Source: Psychroserpens algicola (GTDB taxonomy: Bacteria; Bacteroidota; Bacteroidia; Flavobacteriales; Flavobacteriaceae). From it: a DNA stretch of 64,000 nt. The translations under genes were made by a program, and so were the position numbers. The notes beneath the pieces are model-generated. The model saw only the letters and a list, made by a program, of their open reading frames with translations, ran no database searches and was not told the origin of the DNA. The stretch is taken from contig NZ_JACNMJ010000001.1 in NCBI RefSeq assembly GCF_014526325.1, positions 372,001 to 436,000 on the forward strand, written 5' to 3'. Of the stretch, positions 27,952 through 37,928 are shown piece after piece (position 1 is the first letter of the stretch; every line of letters begins with the position of its first letter).

Positions 27952-28321
27952 AATAAATTGATTTAGGTTAATGTTGTAAAAAACTCTACTTTGCTATTAA
28001 TCAATATCATGATTCATGCCATTTACTATTTTCTTACATTTATATAGTAACTAGCTTTGTAAATATCAGAAATTAAACAAGGTTTCTATGATATTTTCGA
28101 TTAAATGTATATTTGGTTGGTTTTGGATTATTAACGGGATACTTTACCCGATAAACTACACATAACGAACAGATTGCGCTATCTCTTTTTTAAGATTTTT
28201 GTAATTATTTTCTGTAATATTTCACCTCAAAAAGACTTTTTTGTAAAACTTAGTTTTAATTATTAGCTATTTTTACCTTCAATTTGACCCTAATTTTAAT
28301 CTAAAAAGGAAATTAATTACA
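27952..28321. other. Intergenic gap without recognised genes
   Basis: The 370-bp AT-rich divergent spacer between the STAS gene and the S37 peptidase must hold both promoters. I found no ORF, RNA gene, clear hairpin terminator or convincing repeat in it. Confidence 0.6.
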
Positions 28322-29641
28322 ATGAAACTACGCAATTATTTATACGCCTTACTCATATCATTAAGTATTGTTGGTTGTAAATCGACTAAAGACGTACAGA
28401 GTACATCGATTCAAAACGAGATCTCCACGTTTGAAAAACTATCAAACATAAAGAACGTTGTTACTGTTGAACTCAAAACCCCAACAAGTCATTTTGATGA
28501 ATTTTATGAAATTTGGTTCGAGCAACCTATTGATCATAACGATACCTCAAAAGGCAGCTTCAAACAACGCGTACTTTTAGGTTTTGAAAATTCAAATTTA
28601 CCTGTCATTGTAGAATTAGAAGGTTATGGTATTAACTCTGAAAAAGCAGGCGAACTTACAACGCATTATAAGGCAAATGAAATTATTATTGAACACCGTT
28701 ATTTTAATAATTCCCGTCCTGAAGAAATCGATTGGAATACTCTAACATTAGAAAATGCAGCAAAAGATCAAAATATGATCATTAAAAGCATCAAAGATGC
28801 AGTATTTCCTAAAGCCAAATTTATAACTACCGGAATTTCTAAAGGATGCCAAACCACTATGGCACATCGCCGATTTTTTCCAAATGCAGTTGATGCCAGT
28901 GTATGCTATGTTGGACCACTAAATTACAAACGTGAAGACCCTAGAGTTTACAGTTTTTTAAAAACAGTTGCTACTCAAGATGAAAGAGACAAAGTAATGG
29001 CGTTTCAAAATTTATGTTTTAAAAATAAGTCTGCATTGCTAGAAAAAATGAAAGCAGCAGCAATAGCTAAAAACATGTCCTGGGAATTTGGGGTTGAAAA
29101 AGCTATCGAATATACCATCCTTGAATACTCATTTGCATTTTGGCAATGGGGAACATCTACTGATGACATTCCTTCACAAAATGCCTCAATCGATGCAATT
29201 TATAAGCACTTGATTGATGTTGTTGGCTATGGCTTTTTTGAAGAAAGCTCTGTTAATAAACTTCAGCCCTATTTTTGGGCAGCTCTAACGCAACAAGGCA
29301 TTTATGGCTATGAAACTGCGCCTTTTAAAACCTATTTAAACACTGAAGATATTTATAAATTTGATTGGGCATTTCCTGAAGGCATTTCCAAGACCTATGA
29401 TCTTAAACCTATGCAAGACATCAAATGGTTTTTAGACACTACAGCCGAGGACATGTTATTCATTTATGGTGAATATGATGCTTGGAGTGCTACAGCTGTT
29501 GAATTAAATGATACGTCTAAAGACAGAGAAATATACAAATATGTAAAGCCTAAAGGAGATCACACCACTCGTATTAAAAGTTTTTCAGAAGATACTCAGC
29601 AATCTATTTATTCTATCATAGATGGATGGCTAAATGACTAA
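28322..29641 (+). CDS. S37-type (PS-10) tripeptidyl aminopeptidase-like lipoprotein
   Basis: The 439-aa product has a lipoprotein signal (LLISLSIVGC, cysteine 19). The alpha/beta-hydrolase body has the family segment EHRYFNNSRPEEIDW, a nucleophile elbow TGISKGCQT with S173, MAHRRFFPNAVDASVCYV, and C-terminal YGEYDAWSA and KGDHTTRI, which would supply Asp and His. This matches the Streptomyces PS-10 family in arrangement. It probably trims peptides in the periplasm. Its stop codon directly abuts the stop of the hydroxyproline-operon dehydrogenase with no gap. Confidence 0.78.
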   Translation: MKLRNYLYALLISLSIVGCKSTKDVQSTSIQNEISTFEKLSNIKNVVTVELKTPTSHFDEFYEIWFEQPIDHNDTSKGSFKQRVLLGFENSNLPVIVELEGYGINSEKAGELTTHYKANEIIIEHRYFNNSRPEEIDWNTLTLENAAKDQNMIIKSIKDAVFPKAKFITTGISKGCQTTMAHRRFFPNAVDASVCYVGPLNYKREDPRVYSFLKTVATQDERDKVMAFQNLCFKNKSALLEKMKAAAIAKNMSWEFGVEKAIEYTILEYSFAFWQWGTSTDDIPSQNASIDAIYKHLIDVVGYGFFEESSVNKLQPYFWAALTQQGIYGYETAPFKTYLNTEDIYKFDWAFPEGISKTYDLKPMQDIKWFLDTTAEDMLFIYGEYDAWSATAVELNDTSKDREIYKYVKPKGDHTTRIKSFSEDTQQSIYSIIDGWLND

Positions 29642-30889
29642 TTAAAAGCGTCTGTCGGGATGAAACATCTGTGTTGGAATAGATGTGCTTTTATCATTAA
29701 TAATTTCTGAAACTAATTTACCTGTTGCTGTTGCCATACTCCAACCCATCATAGCGTGGCCAGTTGCAATAGTTAGATTTTCACATTTTGAAGATTTACC
29801 AATATAAGGCAATCCGTCTGGTGATACAGGACGTAAACCGGAAGCTGCATTATTTTTCTCTTCGGAATTTAAAGTCACTTCAGGATAATAACGTGACGCA
29901 GCCTCTGCTATAGCTTCAACGCGTATGTGATTGATATTATGGTTAATTCCTGCTATTTCCATAGTGCCTGCAAATCGAGTAAATCCGTTCATAGGTGTGA
30001 CTGCTACTTTAGCTTCGGCTAAAATTGCAGGAAGCGTAATTCCTGTGATTTGAGTGGTATTAATTCGGTATCCTTTTCCCGCTTGAAGCAATAGTCTTAA
30101 TCCTAATTTTTTACTTAACATATGAGACCATGAGCCTGCTGCAAGTACAAATTCGTCGGCTTTCAACACTTGTTTATCTGTAGTAATAGATTGTATTCTC
30201 TTATCTGAAACCTCTAAATCTTCAACTTTTTCATTTTTAAAAAACTGAACACCTGCAGCTTTTAAATGTGCTTTCATTTCATCCATAAACTCATGCGGTG
30301 TTGTATGTGAATCACATTGGTAAAATGCAGCGCCTTTTGCTTCTATTTTGGCATTGGGCTCTAAAATTTTTAATTCTTCAGGAGCAATCATTTTTGCAGC
30401 TAAACCTTCTCGTTTTGCAAGTTGAACAGTGTGAACCTCTTCTTCAAGCATTTTTTCAGTTTGACACAACATCAATAAGCCCTTTTTCTCATACTGAAAT
30501 GTAAAATGTTCATCTTTTTTGATATCATCGTATAAATCTTGACTCCATACAGCAATTGACTTTATAGCAGGAATAGCCTTATTTACATGACTCAAATTAC
30601 AAGATTTATTAAACGCCCAAACCCATTTTAAAAAGTCTGATTCTAATCTGGGTTTTATATACAAAGGACTCGAAGCATTAAACATCCATTTGAGCCCTTT
30701 TTTCATAACTCCGGGAGCAGATAGTGGTATAATATGACTTGGTGATAAATATCCAGCATTCACATAAGAAGCTCCAGCATCTAAATTAGACTGATCGACA
30801 ATGGTCACCTGATGCCCTTCTTTTTGCAGGTAATATGCAGAACACAATCCTATTATTCCGCCTCCTATCACGATAACTCTTTTACTCAT
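29642..30889 (-). CDS. FAD-dependent D-hydroxyproline (D-amino acid) dehydrogenase
   Basis: The 415-aa DadA-type oxidoreductase starts with the FAD-binding VIGGGIIGLCSAYYLQKEG (residues 6-24) and ends with the second cofactor motif GLRPVSPDGLPYIG and ATGHAMMGWSMATATG. In this operon the likely reaction is oxidation of cis-4-hydroxy-D-proline to 1-pyrroline-4-hydroxy-2-carboxylate, because the epimerase, deaminase and semialdehyde dehydrogenase of that pathway are all present. It is the last gene of the operon, starting at the stop of the DPP-IV-like gene. Confidence 0.88.
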   Translation of the reverse strand: MSKRVIVIGGGIIGLCSAYYLQKEGHQVTIVDQSNLDAGASYVNAGYLSPSHIIPLSAPGVMKKGLKWMFNASSPLYIKPRLESDFLKWVWAFNKSCNLSHVNKAIPAIKSIAVWSQDLYDDIKKDEHFTFQYEKKGLLMLCQTEKMLEEEVHTVQLAKREGLAAKMIAPEELKILEPNAKIEAKGAAFYQCDSHTTPHEFMDEMKAHLKAAGVQFFKNEKVEDLEVSDKRIQSITTDKQVLKADEFVLAAGSWSHMLSKKLGLRLLLQAGKGYRINTTQITGITLPAILAEAKVAVTPMNGFTRFAGTMEIAGINHNINHIRVEAIAEAASRYYPEVTLNSEEKNNAASGLRPVSPDGLPYIGKSSKCENLTIATGHAMMGWSMATATGKLVSEIINDKSTSIPTQMFHPDRRF

Positions 30890-33145
30890 TTATTCCCATT
30901 CAAAGTTCCAAATTGGTGTTTCATCACGTAAATGTTCCACAAAGTAATTCCATCGTTTTTTGATAAAATACTTACGATGTTGGTCTCTATATCCATGACG
31001 CTGACTTGGTAAAATCAGTAAGTCAAACTCCTTATCTGCTTTTACTAAGGCTTCAGCAAGTTTAAACGTTGCCGAAGGGTTTACATTATCGTCTAAGCCT
31101 CCATGAACTAACAATAATTTTCCTTTTAAATTTTTAGCATTAGTAATATTTGAAACAGCCTCATAAGAGTCATCTACAGGCCAACCTTGATACATTTCTG
31201 GCCACCAAGCTTTCTCCATTCTGAAATCATGATCTGCTGAACTTGCCACACCAACTTTGTAGAAATCAGGAAAAGCTAGCATCGCCCTTCCTGTATCATA
31301 ACCTCCTGCCGAATGACCAAAAACTCCAACACGATTCGTATCAATCCAACTAAATTTTTTACCTAGATATGTAATAGCCAGCACATGATCTTCTAAATTA
31401 TTCCCCATGTTTTTATACGAATGCTCTCGAAATTCTTTTGAGCGGCCTGAAGTACCTAGCCCATCTATTTGAACCACTATAAAACCTAATTCTGCTAAGG
31501 ATTGATTATCAAAACCACGATTAAACGATTTAGGAAAACGTTGTGTGTGTGGTCCTGTATAGGTAGCATCAATTATGGGATATGCTTTGGAAGCATCAAA
31601 ATTTGTAGGTTTCCAAAGTGCGCCATAAATGGTCGTTTTTCCATCTTTTGCTGTAAGTTCAAAAACTTCTGGAGGAGTCCACCCTTTTGACTTTACAATT
31701 GAAACATCAGCTTGGGTCAAATGGGCCACTATCATTCCTGATTTAGCCTCTCTTAAAACTGTTGTTGTAGGCATATTAATCGTTGAATAATTATCTACAA
31801 AGTAGTTTCCATCTTCAGAAAATTGAAGAATATGATGTGCATTTTCAGGTGTTAGCAGTGTTTCTTGTCCGTTAAAATCTACTCTATAAAGTTGCTGATG
31901 ATAACAATTATTTGCGCGTTCTTTTCCTGAAGCTAAAAAATAAATTATACCATGGTCTTCATCTATATATTCAATATTATTGATATAATACCCATTACTG
32001 GTAAGCAATCGTGTTTCGTTTGTTTTAAGGTCGACAATATGAAGTTGTCTCCAACCTGTTCGTTCGGATAAGAAGACGATTTTTTGTTGGTCCTCTAAAA
32101 CGCGATACTCAAAACTATCAATTCCTGAATTACTAGTTTCTTCAATTAGAATTTCCTCTGTATCAGAATTTAAATCCACACGTTTTACATATTCTTTCAA
32201 ATAACCACGCTCTGGATACCTTGCATAAAATACACCTGACGCCTTAGACCAATGCCCAGAAACAGAATTAATATGAGTTCCGGTAGGCAATTTTGTTTTC
32301 ACTTCTTTTTTTGTGTCAACATTATAAAATACTGGTGTGATTTTTACCATGGTGGTATCTCCTGGTGAACCGCGGAAATAAGACAGCAATTTAGGTTTAT
32401 ACAAAGAATCAATACTATAGTCCAAAAGGTACATTTTTTCAGCAGTTCTAAAATCGACTATAGAGGTAGATATCCATTTAGAATCTTCAGACCAATTCAC
32501 ATAAAAGTGCTTTTCACGCTCGCCATTTTCACCTTCCATTTTATCGAACCATCCATACCAAGTTGCGTATTCATAATCTTTTTGACCCTTAAAACTTAAT
32601 TGATGTTCCTCCTCATTTTCTGTAGATTTTATGAATAAGTTATAATCTTTCGTGTAAGCAATCCATTTACCATCTGGTGATGTAGACTCTAATGGGTTCT
32701 CTTCTTCTTCTTTTTCAGGAGGTTTAATTTTGAGTTCGTAGGTTTTTAAATTTAATTCGTACTGTATTTCTTCTGAAGAGAATAAAAGCATTTTTGAATC
32801 TTTTTTGATCTGACTTAATTCCAACTGATTCGGACTAACAGTTTTATTAGTCACCTTTGTTATGGCTTCTGCTAATTTTTGATGATCAAAGAGTAATTCT
32901 ACCGTATTGCTTTTAAACGCTACAGTTTTATAGGTTTTGCCTTGTTTATCATAATCAATAAACCAAAGTCCGGAGTTATCTTCAAACCAATTAACCTGAG
33001 TATAAAGGTTGAACGCTGTTTTATTGTTATAGTTATCATACATAAAACTTACAGCACTTTTGTAATGATCTTGTGATGGACTTTGAGCTTGAATAGTTCC
33101 TACATAACAACTAAATGCAATAAAACTTAAGAGTAGTGTCTTCAT
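30890..33145 (-). CDS. S9 prolyl oligopeptidase-family peptidase (DPP-IV-like), exported
   Basis: The 751-aa protein has a signal peptide (residues ~1-20), a beta-propeller of about 480 residues (DPP4_N type, with SPDGKWIAYTKDYNLFI) and a C-terminal alpha/beta-hydrolase. The catalytic triad is S612 (GVFGHSAGGYD), D685 (GGLDDNV) and H717 (RHGYRD). Family members release Xaa-Pro, or Xaa-Hyp, dipeptides from peptide N-termini. Its place between the hydroxyproline epimerase and dehydrogenase suggests it frees hydroxyproline-containing peptides derived from collagen. The serine elbow reads GHSAGG rather than the commoner GWSYGG. Confidence 0.9.
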   Translation of the reverse strand: MKTLLLSFIAFSCYVGTIQAQSPSQDHYKSAVSFMYDNYNNKTAFNLYTQVNWFEDNSGLWFIDYDKQGKTYKTVAFKSNTVELLFDHQKLAEAITKVTNKTVSPNQLELSQIKKDSKMLLFSSEEIQYELNLKTYELKIKPPEKEEEENPLESTSPDGKWIAYTKDYNLFIKSTENEEEHQLSFKGQKDYEYATWYGWFDKMEGENGEREKHFYVNWSEDSKWISTSIVDFRTAEKMYLLDYSIDSLYKPKLLSYFRGSPGDTTMVKITPVFYNVDTKKEVKTKLPTGTHINSVSGHWSKASGVFYARYPERGYLKEYVKRVDLNSDTEEILIEETSNSGIDSFEYRVLEDQQKIVFLSERTGWRQLHIVDLKTNETRLLTSNGYYINNIEYIDEDHGIIYFLASGKERANNCYHQQLYRVDFNGQETLLTPENAHHILQFSEDGNYFVDNYSTINMPTTTVLREAKSGMIVAHLTQADVSIVKSKGWTPPEVFELTAKDGKTTIYGALWKPTNFDASKAYPIIDATYTGPHTQRFPKSFNRGFDNQSLAELGFIVVQIDGLGTSGRSKEFREHSYKNMGNNLEDHVLAITYLGKKFSWIDTNRVGVFGHSAGGYDTGRAMLAFPDFYKVGVASSADHDFRMEKAWWPEMYQGWPVDDSYEAVSNITNAKNLKGKLLLVHGGLDDNVNPSATFKLAEALVKADKEFDLLILPSQRHGYRDQHRKYFIKKRWNYFVEHLRDETPIWNFEWE

Positions 33146-33198
33146 TTGTTTATTTTTTACAATTTCGAAACCAATTCGAGATCATTTTCAACTTTGTA

Positions 33199-34209
33199 CT
33201 AAATCACCTGAAATCCATACGCATATGGATCATCTTCAGGGTCTATTGTTATGGTGTTATAGCCATATATTTTTGCCCAACCTTGAATGCTCGGAATTAT
33301 AGCTTTTATGCCATTTAAAGTGGTCTCTTCTTGTACTCGACCTATAAATTTTGAACCTATAAAACTTTCATGAATAAATGGTTCATCTAATTTTAATTTC
33401 CCTTTGGCATATAACTGCGCTAAACGAGCTGACGTACCTGTGCCACACGGACTCCTATCGATAGCTTTATCACCATAAAATACGGCATTTCTTCCAGAAG
33501 ATGTTTCGTCTATTGGAGAACCTGTCCATAAAATATGTGACACGTCTCGTATGGTTTCATTCTCAGGGTGTACAAATGCATTGGGATATCTGGTATTAAT
33601 TAATGTTCTTAGTGTTTGAGAATACTGGATAATTTGACCTGCTGAAAATTGATGCACTCCTGAAAAATTCTCTTGCGGATCGATAATGGCGTAAAAATTT
33701 CCACCGTAAGCTACATCAAAAGTAAGTACACCTAATTGCGGACATTCTATAGTTAAGCCTTCGGCTGCCAAATAACTTTTGACATTCGTCAATTTCACCC
33801 AATCTACTTTACCTTTAGTTTGCTGATAGTCGATTTCAACCAAACCCGCTGGCGTTTCCATTCTAATTTTTCCAGGAATTTTTGGTATAATTAGTCCTTC
33901 TTCAATTGCGATGGTAATGGTTCCTATTGTACCATGACCACACATGGGCAGACAGCCAGAAGTTTCAATAAATAAAATGGCAAAATCATTGTCTGAGTGA
34001 TGTGGTGGATACAAAATACTGCCACTCATCATATCATGCCCACGAGGTTCAAACATCAAACCTTTACGAATCCAATCGTAATGTTCTAAGAAGTACTGAC
34101 GCTTCTCGCTCATGGTATTTCCTAGTAATTCCGGACCACCTTCTTTGATGAGTCTTACAGGATTACCACAAGTGTGCGCATCAATGCAAACAAAGGTTGA
34201 TTTACTCAT
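33199..34209 (-). CDS. 4-hydroxyproline 2-epimerase
   Basis: The enzyme interconverts trans-4-hydroxy-L-proline and cis-4-hydroxy-D-proline without cofactor. From the ATG at 34209 (overlapping the DUF885 stop by 8 nt) the product is 336 aa. The proline-racemase fold has both catalytic cysteines, C90 (PMCGHGTIG) and C255 (RSPCGTGTSA). Two cysteines mark a true epimerase; dehydratase relatives have Thr at the second position. The upstream TTG start (34224) would only add five residues. Confidence 0.93.
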   Translation of the reverse strand: MSKSTFVCIDAHTCGNPVRLIKEGGPELLGNTMSEKRQYFLEHYDWIRKGLMFEPRGHDMMSGSILYPPHHSDNDFAILFIETSGCLPMCGHGTIGTITIAIEEGLIIPKIPGKIRMETPAGLVEIDYQQTKGKVDWVKLTNVKSYLAAEGLTIECPQLGVLTFDVAYGGNFYAIIDPQENFSGVHQFSAGQIIQYSQTLRTLINTRYPNAFVHPENETIRDVSHILWTGSPIDETSSGRNAVFYGDKAIDRSPCGTGTSARLAQLYAKGKLKLDEPFIHESFIGSKFIGRVQEETTLNGIKAIIPSIQGWAKIYGYNTITIDPEDDPYAYGFQVI

Positions 34210-35932
34210 TTTTAAGTCGATCAATATAATTATTTACGCGTCTTTCAAGTATTGATAAAGTCACAGTACCTTGCTCTAAAACAATTTCATGAAATGCTCT
34301 GATATCAAATTTAGCTCCTAATTCTTTTTCAGCTTTTTGTCTAAGCTCTCTTATTTTAAGTTCTCCTATTTTATAGGATAATGCTTGACCTGGCCATGAG
34401 ATATATCGGTCTGTTTCGGTATTAATCTCATGCAACGATAAAGCAGTATTAGAGGCCATATACGTAACAACCTGATCTCGCGTCCAGCCTTTTGCATGAA
34501 TTCCTGTATCGACAACTAATCGGCATGCACGCCACATTTCATAGGTTAATTTACCAAACTCTTCATATGGAGTGGTGTACATTCCCATTTCATTGGCTAA
34601 AAACTCAGAATACAAACCCCATCCTTCACCATATGCAGACAAGTATAAATTCTTTCTAAACTGCGGAATACTATCACCTAATTCATTATTTAAACTGCCT
34701 TGTAAATGATGACCTGGAACCGCTTCATGAACCGTTAAAGCTGGTAAAGTATATAGAGTTCGGCTAGGTAAATCATACGTATTTACCCAATAATAACCAG
34801 GTTCTGTGCTTTCTTTTGTAGTTCCTACATAACGTCCGCTAGTGTATTTTGGAGCAATTGCATCTGGAACTGGTGCAACACCATATGGCTTTCTGGGTAA
34901 AGTCTTGAAAAATTTTGGCAGTTGCGCATCGGCACGTTTTGCCATACCTCTTGCAATCATTAAAAGTTGTTCGGGTGTCTTGGCATAGAACTGTTCGTCT
35001 GTTCTTAAAAAATGAAAAAAATCTGCAAAGCTTCCTTTAAAGTTTAAATCTGAAATGATTTGTTCCATTTCCGCTTTAATACGAGCCACTTCACTTAGTC
35101 CGATTTGATGAATATCTTCGGCTGTATAAGCATCACTAGTTGTATAAAAATTGATTCGGTTTTGGTAATAGGCTTTACCATTCGGAGTTTCAGACACACC
35201 TAAAGTTGTTCTAGTTTTAGGAAAATACTCGGTTTCAAAAAATGTCTTTATACGTTTAAATTGCGGTATAACATGCTTTTCAATACTAATTTTAGCTGCA
35301 ATTAATACTGAGTCTTTTTGAGCTTGAGTTATATCTGATGGTAAATTTTTAAACGGAGAATAGTAATGGCTATCTTCAAAATTCTCAACAATATTAGTAT
35401 CGTAAGTTGACTCATAACCTTTAAAAATCACAAGTGGTTGAGAAACTCCTTTTTCTAAACCCTCACGAAGGTTATCAAAATGCTGATCTACAAATTCGGG
35501 AATGGCATTTAAGGTATTCAGGTAATTTTTAACCTGATTATAATCATTTAACGGTCTGACTTCATACGTTAAATTGCTATGAAAACCTGTATCAGAAAGT
35601 AATGGATTTAAATACTGCTCAAATTCATAAAAATGTATCTGATCTTCCAATACAAACTTTAAAAGCTCTGCTGAAATCTGTTCGGTTTCGTTTAATTCAT
35701 CGAAATTAATATGAGATAACTCTTCTAATTTGGTTTTTGCAAATTCTGCTTCCGATTTATAATAGTCTTTTGTAAAAAGACCCAAAGGATATGCATTTTT
35801 ATCATATCCTTCATGGTCTTGATAGCTATTAATTATTTGGGTTAAATCTTTTGTAATTGGTGTCGATTTTTCTTTTTCACAACCAAAAATTAATAGCAGT
35901 ATTATTAGTGAAATTATAGTATAGTGTTTCAT
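34202..35932 (-). CDS. DUF885-family lipoprotein, probable metallopeptidase
   Basis: The 576-aa protein has a lipoprotein signal (LIILLLIFGC). The long helical body carries LTVHEAVPGHHLQGSL, an HExxxxHH zinc-type motif, followed by YGEGWGLYSEFLANEMG, which supplies a further Glu. These features are those of the DUF885 peptidase-like family. Its start overlaps the aldehyde dehydrogenase stop (ATGA) and its end overlaps the epimerase start. It is therefore firmly part of the hydroxyproline operon, where a periplasmic di- or tripeptidase role is reasonable (inference). Confidence 0.85.
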   Translation of the reverse strand: MKHYTIISLIILLLIFGCEKEKSTPITKDLTQIINSYQDHEGYDKNAYPLGLFTKDYYKSEAEFAKTKLEELSHINFDELNETEQISAELLKFVLEDQIHFYEFEQYLNPLLSDTGFHSNLTYEVRPLNDYNQVKNYLNTLNAIPEFVDQHFDNLREGLEKGVSQPLVIFKGYESTYDTNIVENFEDSHYYSPFKNLPSDITQAQKDSVLIAAKISIEKHVIPQFKRIKTFFETEYFPKTRTTLGVSETPNGKAYYQNRINFYTTSDAYTAEDIHQIGLSEVARIKAEMEQIISDLNFKGSFADFFHFLRTDEQFYAKTPEQLLMIARGMAKRADAQLPKFFKTLPRKPYGVAPVPDAIAPKYTSGRYVGTTKESTEPGYYWVNTYDLPSRTLYTLPALTVHEAVPGHHLQGSLNNELGDSIPQFRKNLYLSAYGEGWGLYSEFLANEMGMYTTPYEEFGKLTYEMWRACRLVVDTGIHAKGWTRDQVVTYMASNTALSLHEINTETDRYISWPGQALSYKIGELKIRELRQKAEKELGAKFDIRAFHEIVLEQGTVTLSILERRVNNYIDRLKNE

Positions 35933-37512
35933 ATAGCATCACGTGTTTGTGTGTTATTTAACAATCTTGAAATCTCTAAAGGATTTTCATTTTTGAGTTC
36001 ATCAGGTAGTAAGTTATTAGGCCAGTCTTGATAACTAAACGGTCTCACCCAACGTTTAATCGAATGAATCCCAACTGCCGTAAAACGACTATCTGTAGAA
36101 GCTGGATAAGGTCCGCCATGCACCATTGACGGACAAACCTCAACACCCGTTGGAACACCATTATAAATGATTCGACCAACGCGATTTTGTAGTGCCGAAA
36201 TGACTTTAGAGTAATTAGAAACCTCGTTCGTTTCGGCAATCACTGTTCCTGTAAGTTGCCCTTCTAACTTAGTAATGACAGTCTCCAGCTCTTTAGCATC
36301 TTTGCATTGAACCACCATTGAAAATGGACCAAAAACCTCTTCATGTAAGTCTGAATTTTTGATAAACGACGCCCCTTTTACAGTTGTTACTGCTTGCCTG
36401 GCATAATTGGTTTGCACCTCCATATTATAATCGGCTGATATCTCAAGTTCAGAGTGCGCCAAAGCTTTAGCCTTTTTAGAGTTATACGCACCCATAATAT
36501 TAGGATGCAACATACAAGCAGGTTCTATGTTTATAATTTCTGCGGAAAGTTGCGTGATAAAGTGAGATAAGGCTTCACTTTCAATCCCTAAGATCAAACC
36601 TGGATTGGTACAAAACTGACCTGTTCCTAAAGTAATAGAACTCGCATAGGTTTTTGCCAAAGCTTCACCTCTATTTTTTAAGGCTTCCGGAAGCATCACT
36701 ACGGGATTGACACTTCCCATTTCAGCAAATACAGGAATAGGTTCTTCGCGTTGGGAAGCTAAATCATACAGCGCTCGACCTCCTTTTATACTTCCAGTAA
36801 AACCAACGGCTTTAACTCGAGAATCCTTAACTAATTGCGTTCCTACCTCAATGCCGCTACTATTTAAATTTGAAAACACACCCTTAGGCATACCCGTTTT
36901 TTTTGCAGCTTTTACAATAGCAGAGGCCACCAATTCGCCAGTTCCAGCATGCATAGGATGTGATTTTACAATCACAGGGCAACCCGCAGCCAAAGCAGCA
37001 GCAGTATCACCTCCTGCTGTAGAGTATGCTAAAGGAAAATTACTCGCACCAAACACCACAACAGGTCCCAAAGGCACCATCATTTTACGAATATCAGATT
37101 TTGGCATCGGTTCTCTATCAGGTTGCGCTGTATCAATTGTGGCTTCAACCCATGATCCTTCTGCAACTAATTCGGCAAAGGATCGTAATTGACCGATAGT
37201 TCGTCCACGCTCTCCTTTGGCGCGACCTTCAGGCAATCCTGTTTCAGAGCAATAAGTCTGAATCAGTTCGTCGTCTAGAGCTAAAATTTCATCAGCAATA
37301 GCATTCAAAAAAGCGGCTTTATCTTTTCCTGAAAACGTTTTATAACTATGAAATGCGCTTTCAGCTAAGAGACACGCCGTTTCAATTTCGGCAGGTGTCG
37401 CTTCAATAAACGTTGTTTGGTTTTCAATATTTAATTGCGGATTGAAGGTTTTGTAGCTCAAATTTCCTTTCGCTGACAATTCAAATCCGATGTAGTTTTT
37501 TCCTGTAATCAT
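35929..37512 (-). CDS. 2-oxoglutarate semialdehyde (2,5-dioxovalerate) dehydrogenase
   Basis: The 527-aa NADP-type aldehyde dehydrogenase has the oxyanion N158 (GASNFP), K183, the general base E264 (FAEMGSVNP) and the nucleophile C301 (GTGQFCTNPG). The extra length and EMGSVNP are typical of the alpha-ketoglutaric semialdehyde branch. It carries out the last step of hydroxyproline breakdown, giving 2-oxoglutarate. The same enzyme could also serve a uronate oxidative route, but the operon context favours hydroxyproline. An ATG at 37512 is preferred over a TTG two codons earlier. Confidence 0.9.
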   Translation of the reverse strand: MITGKNYIGFELSAKGNLSYKTFNPQLNIENQTTFIEATPAEIETACLLAESAFHSYKTFSGKDKAAFLNAIADEILALDDELIQTYCSETGLPEGRAKGERGRTIGQLRSFAELVAEGSWVEATIDTAQPDREPMPKSDIRKMMVPLGPVVVFGASNFPLAYSTAGGDTAAALAAGCPVIVKSHPMHAGTGELVASAIVKAAKKTGMPKGVFSNLNSSGIEVGTQLVKDSRVKAVGFTGSIKGGRALYDLASQREEPIPVFAEMGSVNPVVMLPEALKNRGEALAKTYASSITLGTGQFCTNPGLILGIESEALSHFITQLSAEIINIEPACMLHPNIMGAYNSKKAKALAHSELEISADYNMEVQTNYARQAVTTVKGASFIKNSDLHEEVFGPFSMVVQCKDAKELETVITKLEGQLTGTVIAETNEVSNYSKVISALQNRVGRIIYNGVPTGVEVCPSMVHGGPYPASTDSRFTAVGIHSIKRWVRPFSYQDWPNNLLPDELKNENPLEISRLLNNTQTRDAI

Positions 37513-37531
37513 AATCAATCTTCCCTATGTG

Positions 37532-37798
37532 TTATGTTTTATTGATGCGCTCTAAATGCGTTTTTAAATCTACGGGTTTATGTATCACTTTTGTCGATAC
37601 GGGATATTTTTTTAATAAATTTTCTGGTCGGATAGGTCGTTTTTCAAATCCGCCACCACAATTAGGACACACTTGTTGTAATATGTTTTCGACACAATCT
37701 ATACAATACGTGCATTCGAAAGTGCAAATCATAGCCTCTTGTGAATCGAAAGCCAATTTCTTATTGCAATGCTCGCATGTTGGTCTTATTTCTAACAT
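37532..37798 (-). CDS. DUF1272-type zinc-ribbon protein
   Basis: The 88-aa protein has eight cysteines in paired CxxC arrangements (CEHC, CTFEC, CIDC, CPNC) in the first 50 residues, which would hold zinc. A basic tail follows (RPIRPENLLKKYP). The layout fits DUF1272, a small family of unknown function. It lies between the deaminase and the dehydrogenase of the hydroxyproline operon, and its role there is unclear. Confidence 0.82.
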   Translation of the reverse strand: MLEIRPTCEHCNKKLAFDSQEAMICTFECTYCIDCVENILQQVCPNCGGGFEKRPIRPENLLKKYPVSTKVIHKPVDLKTHLERINKT

Positions 37799-37834
37799 TG
37801 TATCATTTGTTTATCTAATTGCTAGTTATCCAAA

Positions 37835-37922
37835 ATTCGTGTTAAGGATTGCAGCGACATCCTTTTGTTTTACAAAAGATATAGCGGAAAGCCTGACCTC
37901 GCCAAAGCGAGGTAACACCCAA
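37835..37922. repeat. Structured intergenic repeat-like element in the hydroxyproline operon
   Basis: The minus strand of this 130-bp gap carries a GC-rich hairpin CCTCGC-4 nt-GCGAGG, then AGGCTTTCCGCTATATC, a hairpin CTTTTGT/ACAAAAG, and TCGCTGCAATCCTTAACACG. I recall similar GGCTTTCCGC...CGCTGCAATCCCTAACGC elements scattered between genes in flavobacterial genomes. There is only one copy in this window, so its repeat status rests on memory. Confidence 0.5.
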
Positions 37923-37928
37923 ATTATA

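Noticed and set aside
36707-37192. Plus-strand frame of 161 codons
   Set aside because: It is antisense to the aldehyde dehydrogenase, which has all catalytic residues; low-complexity translation.
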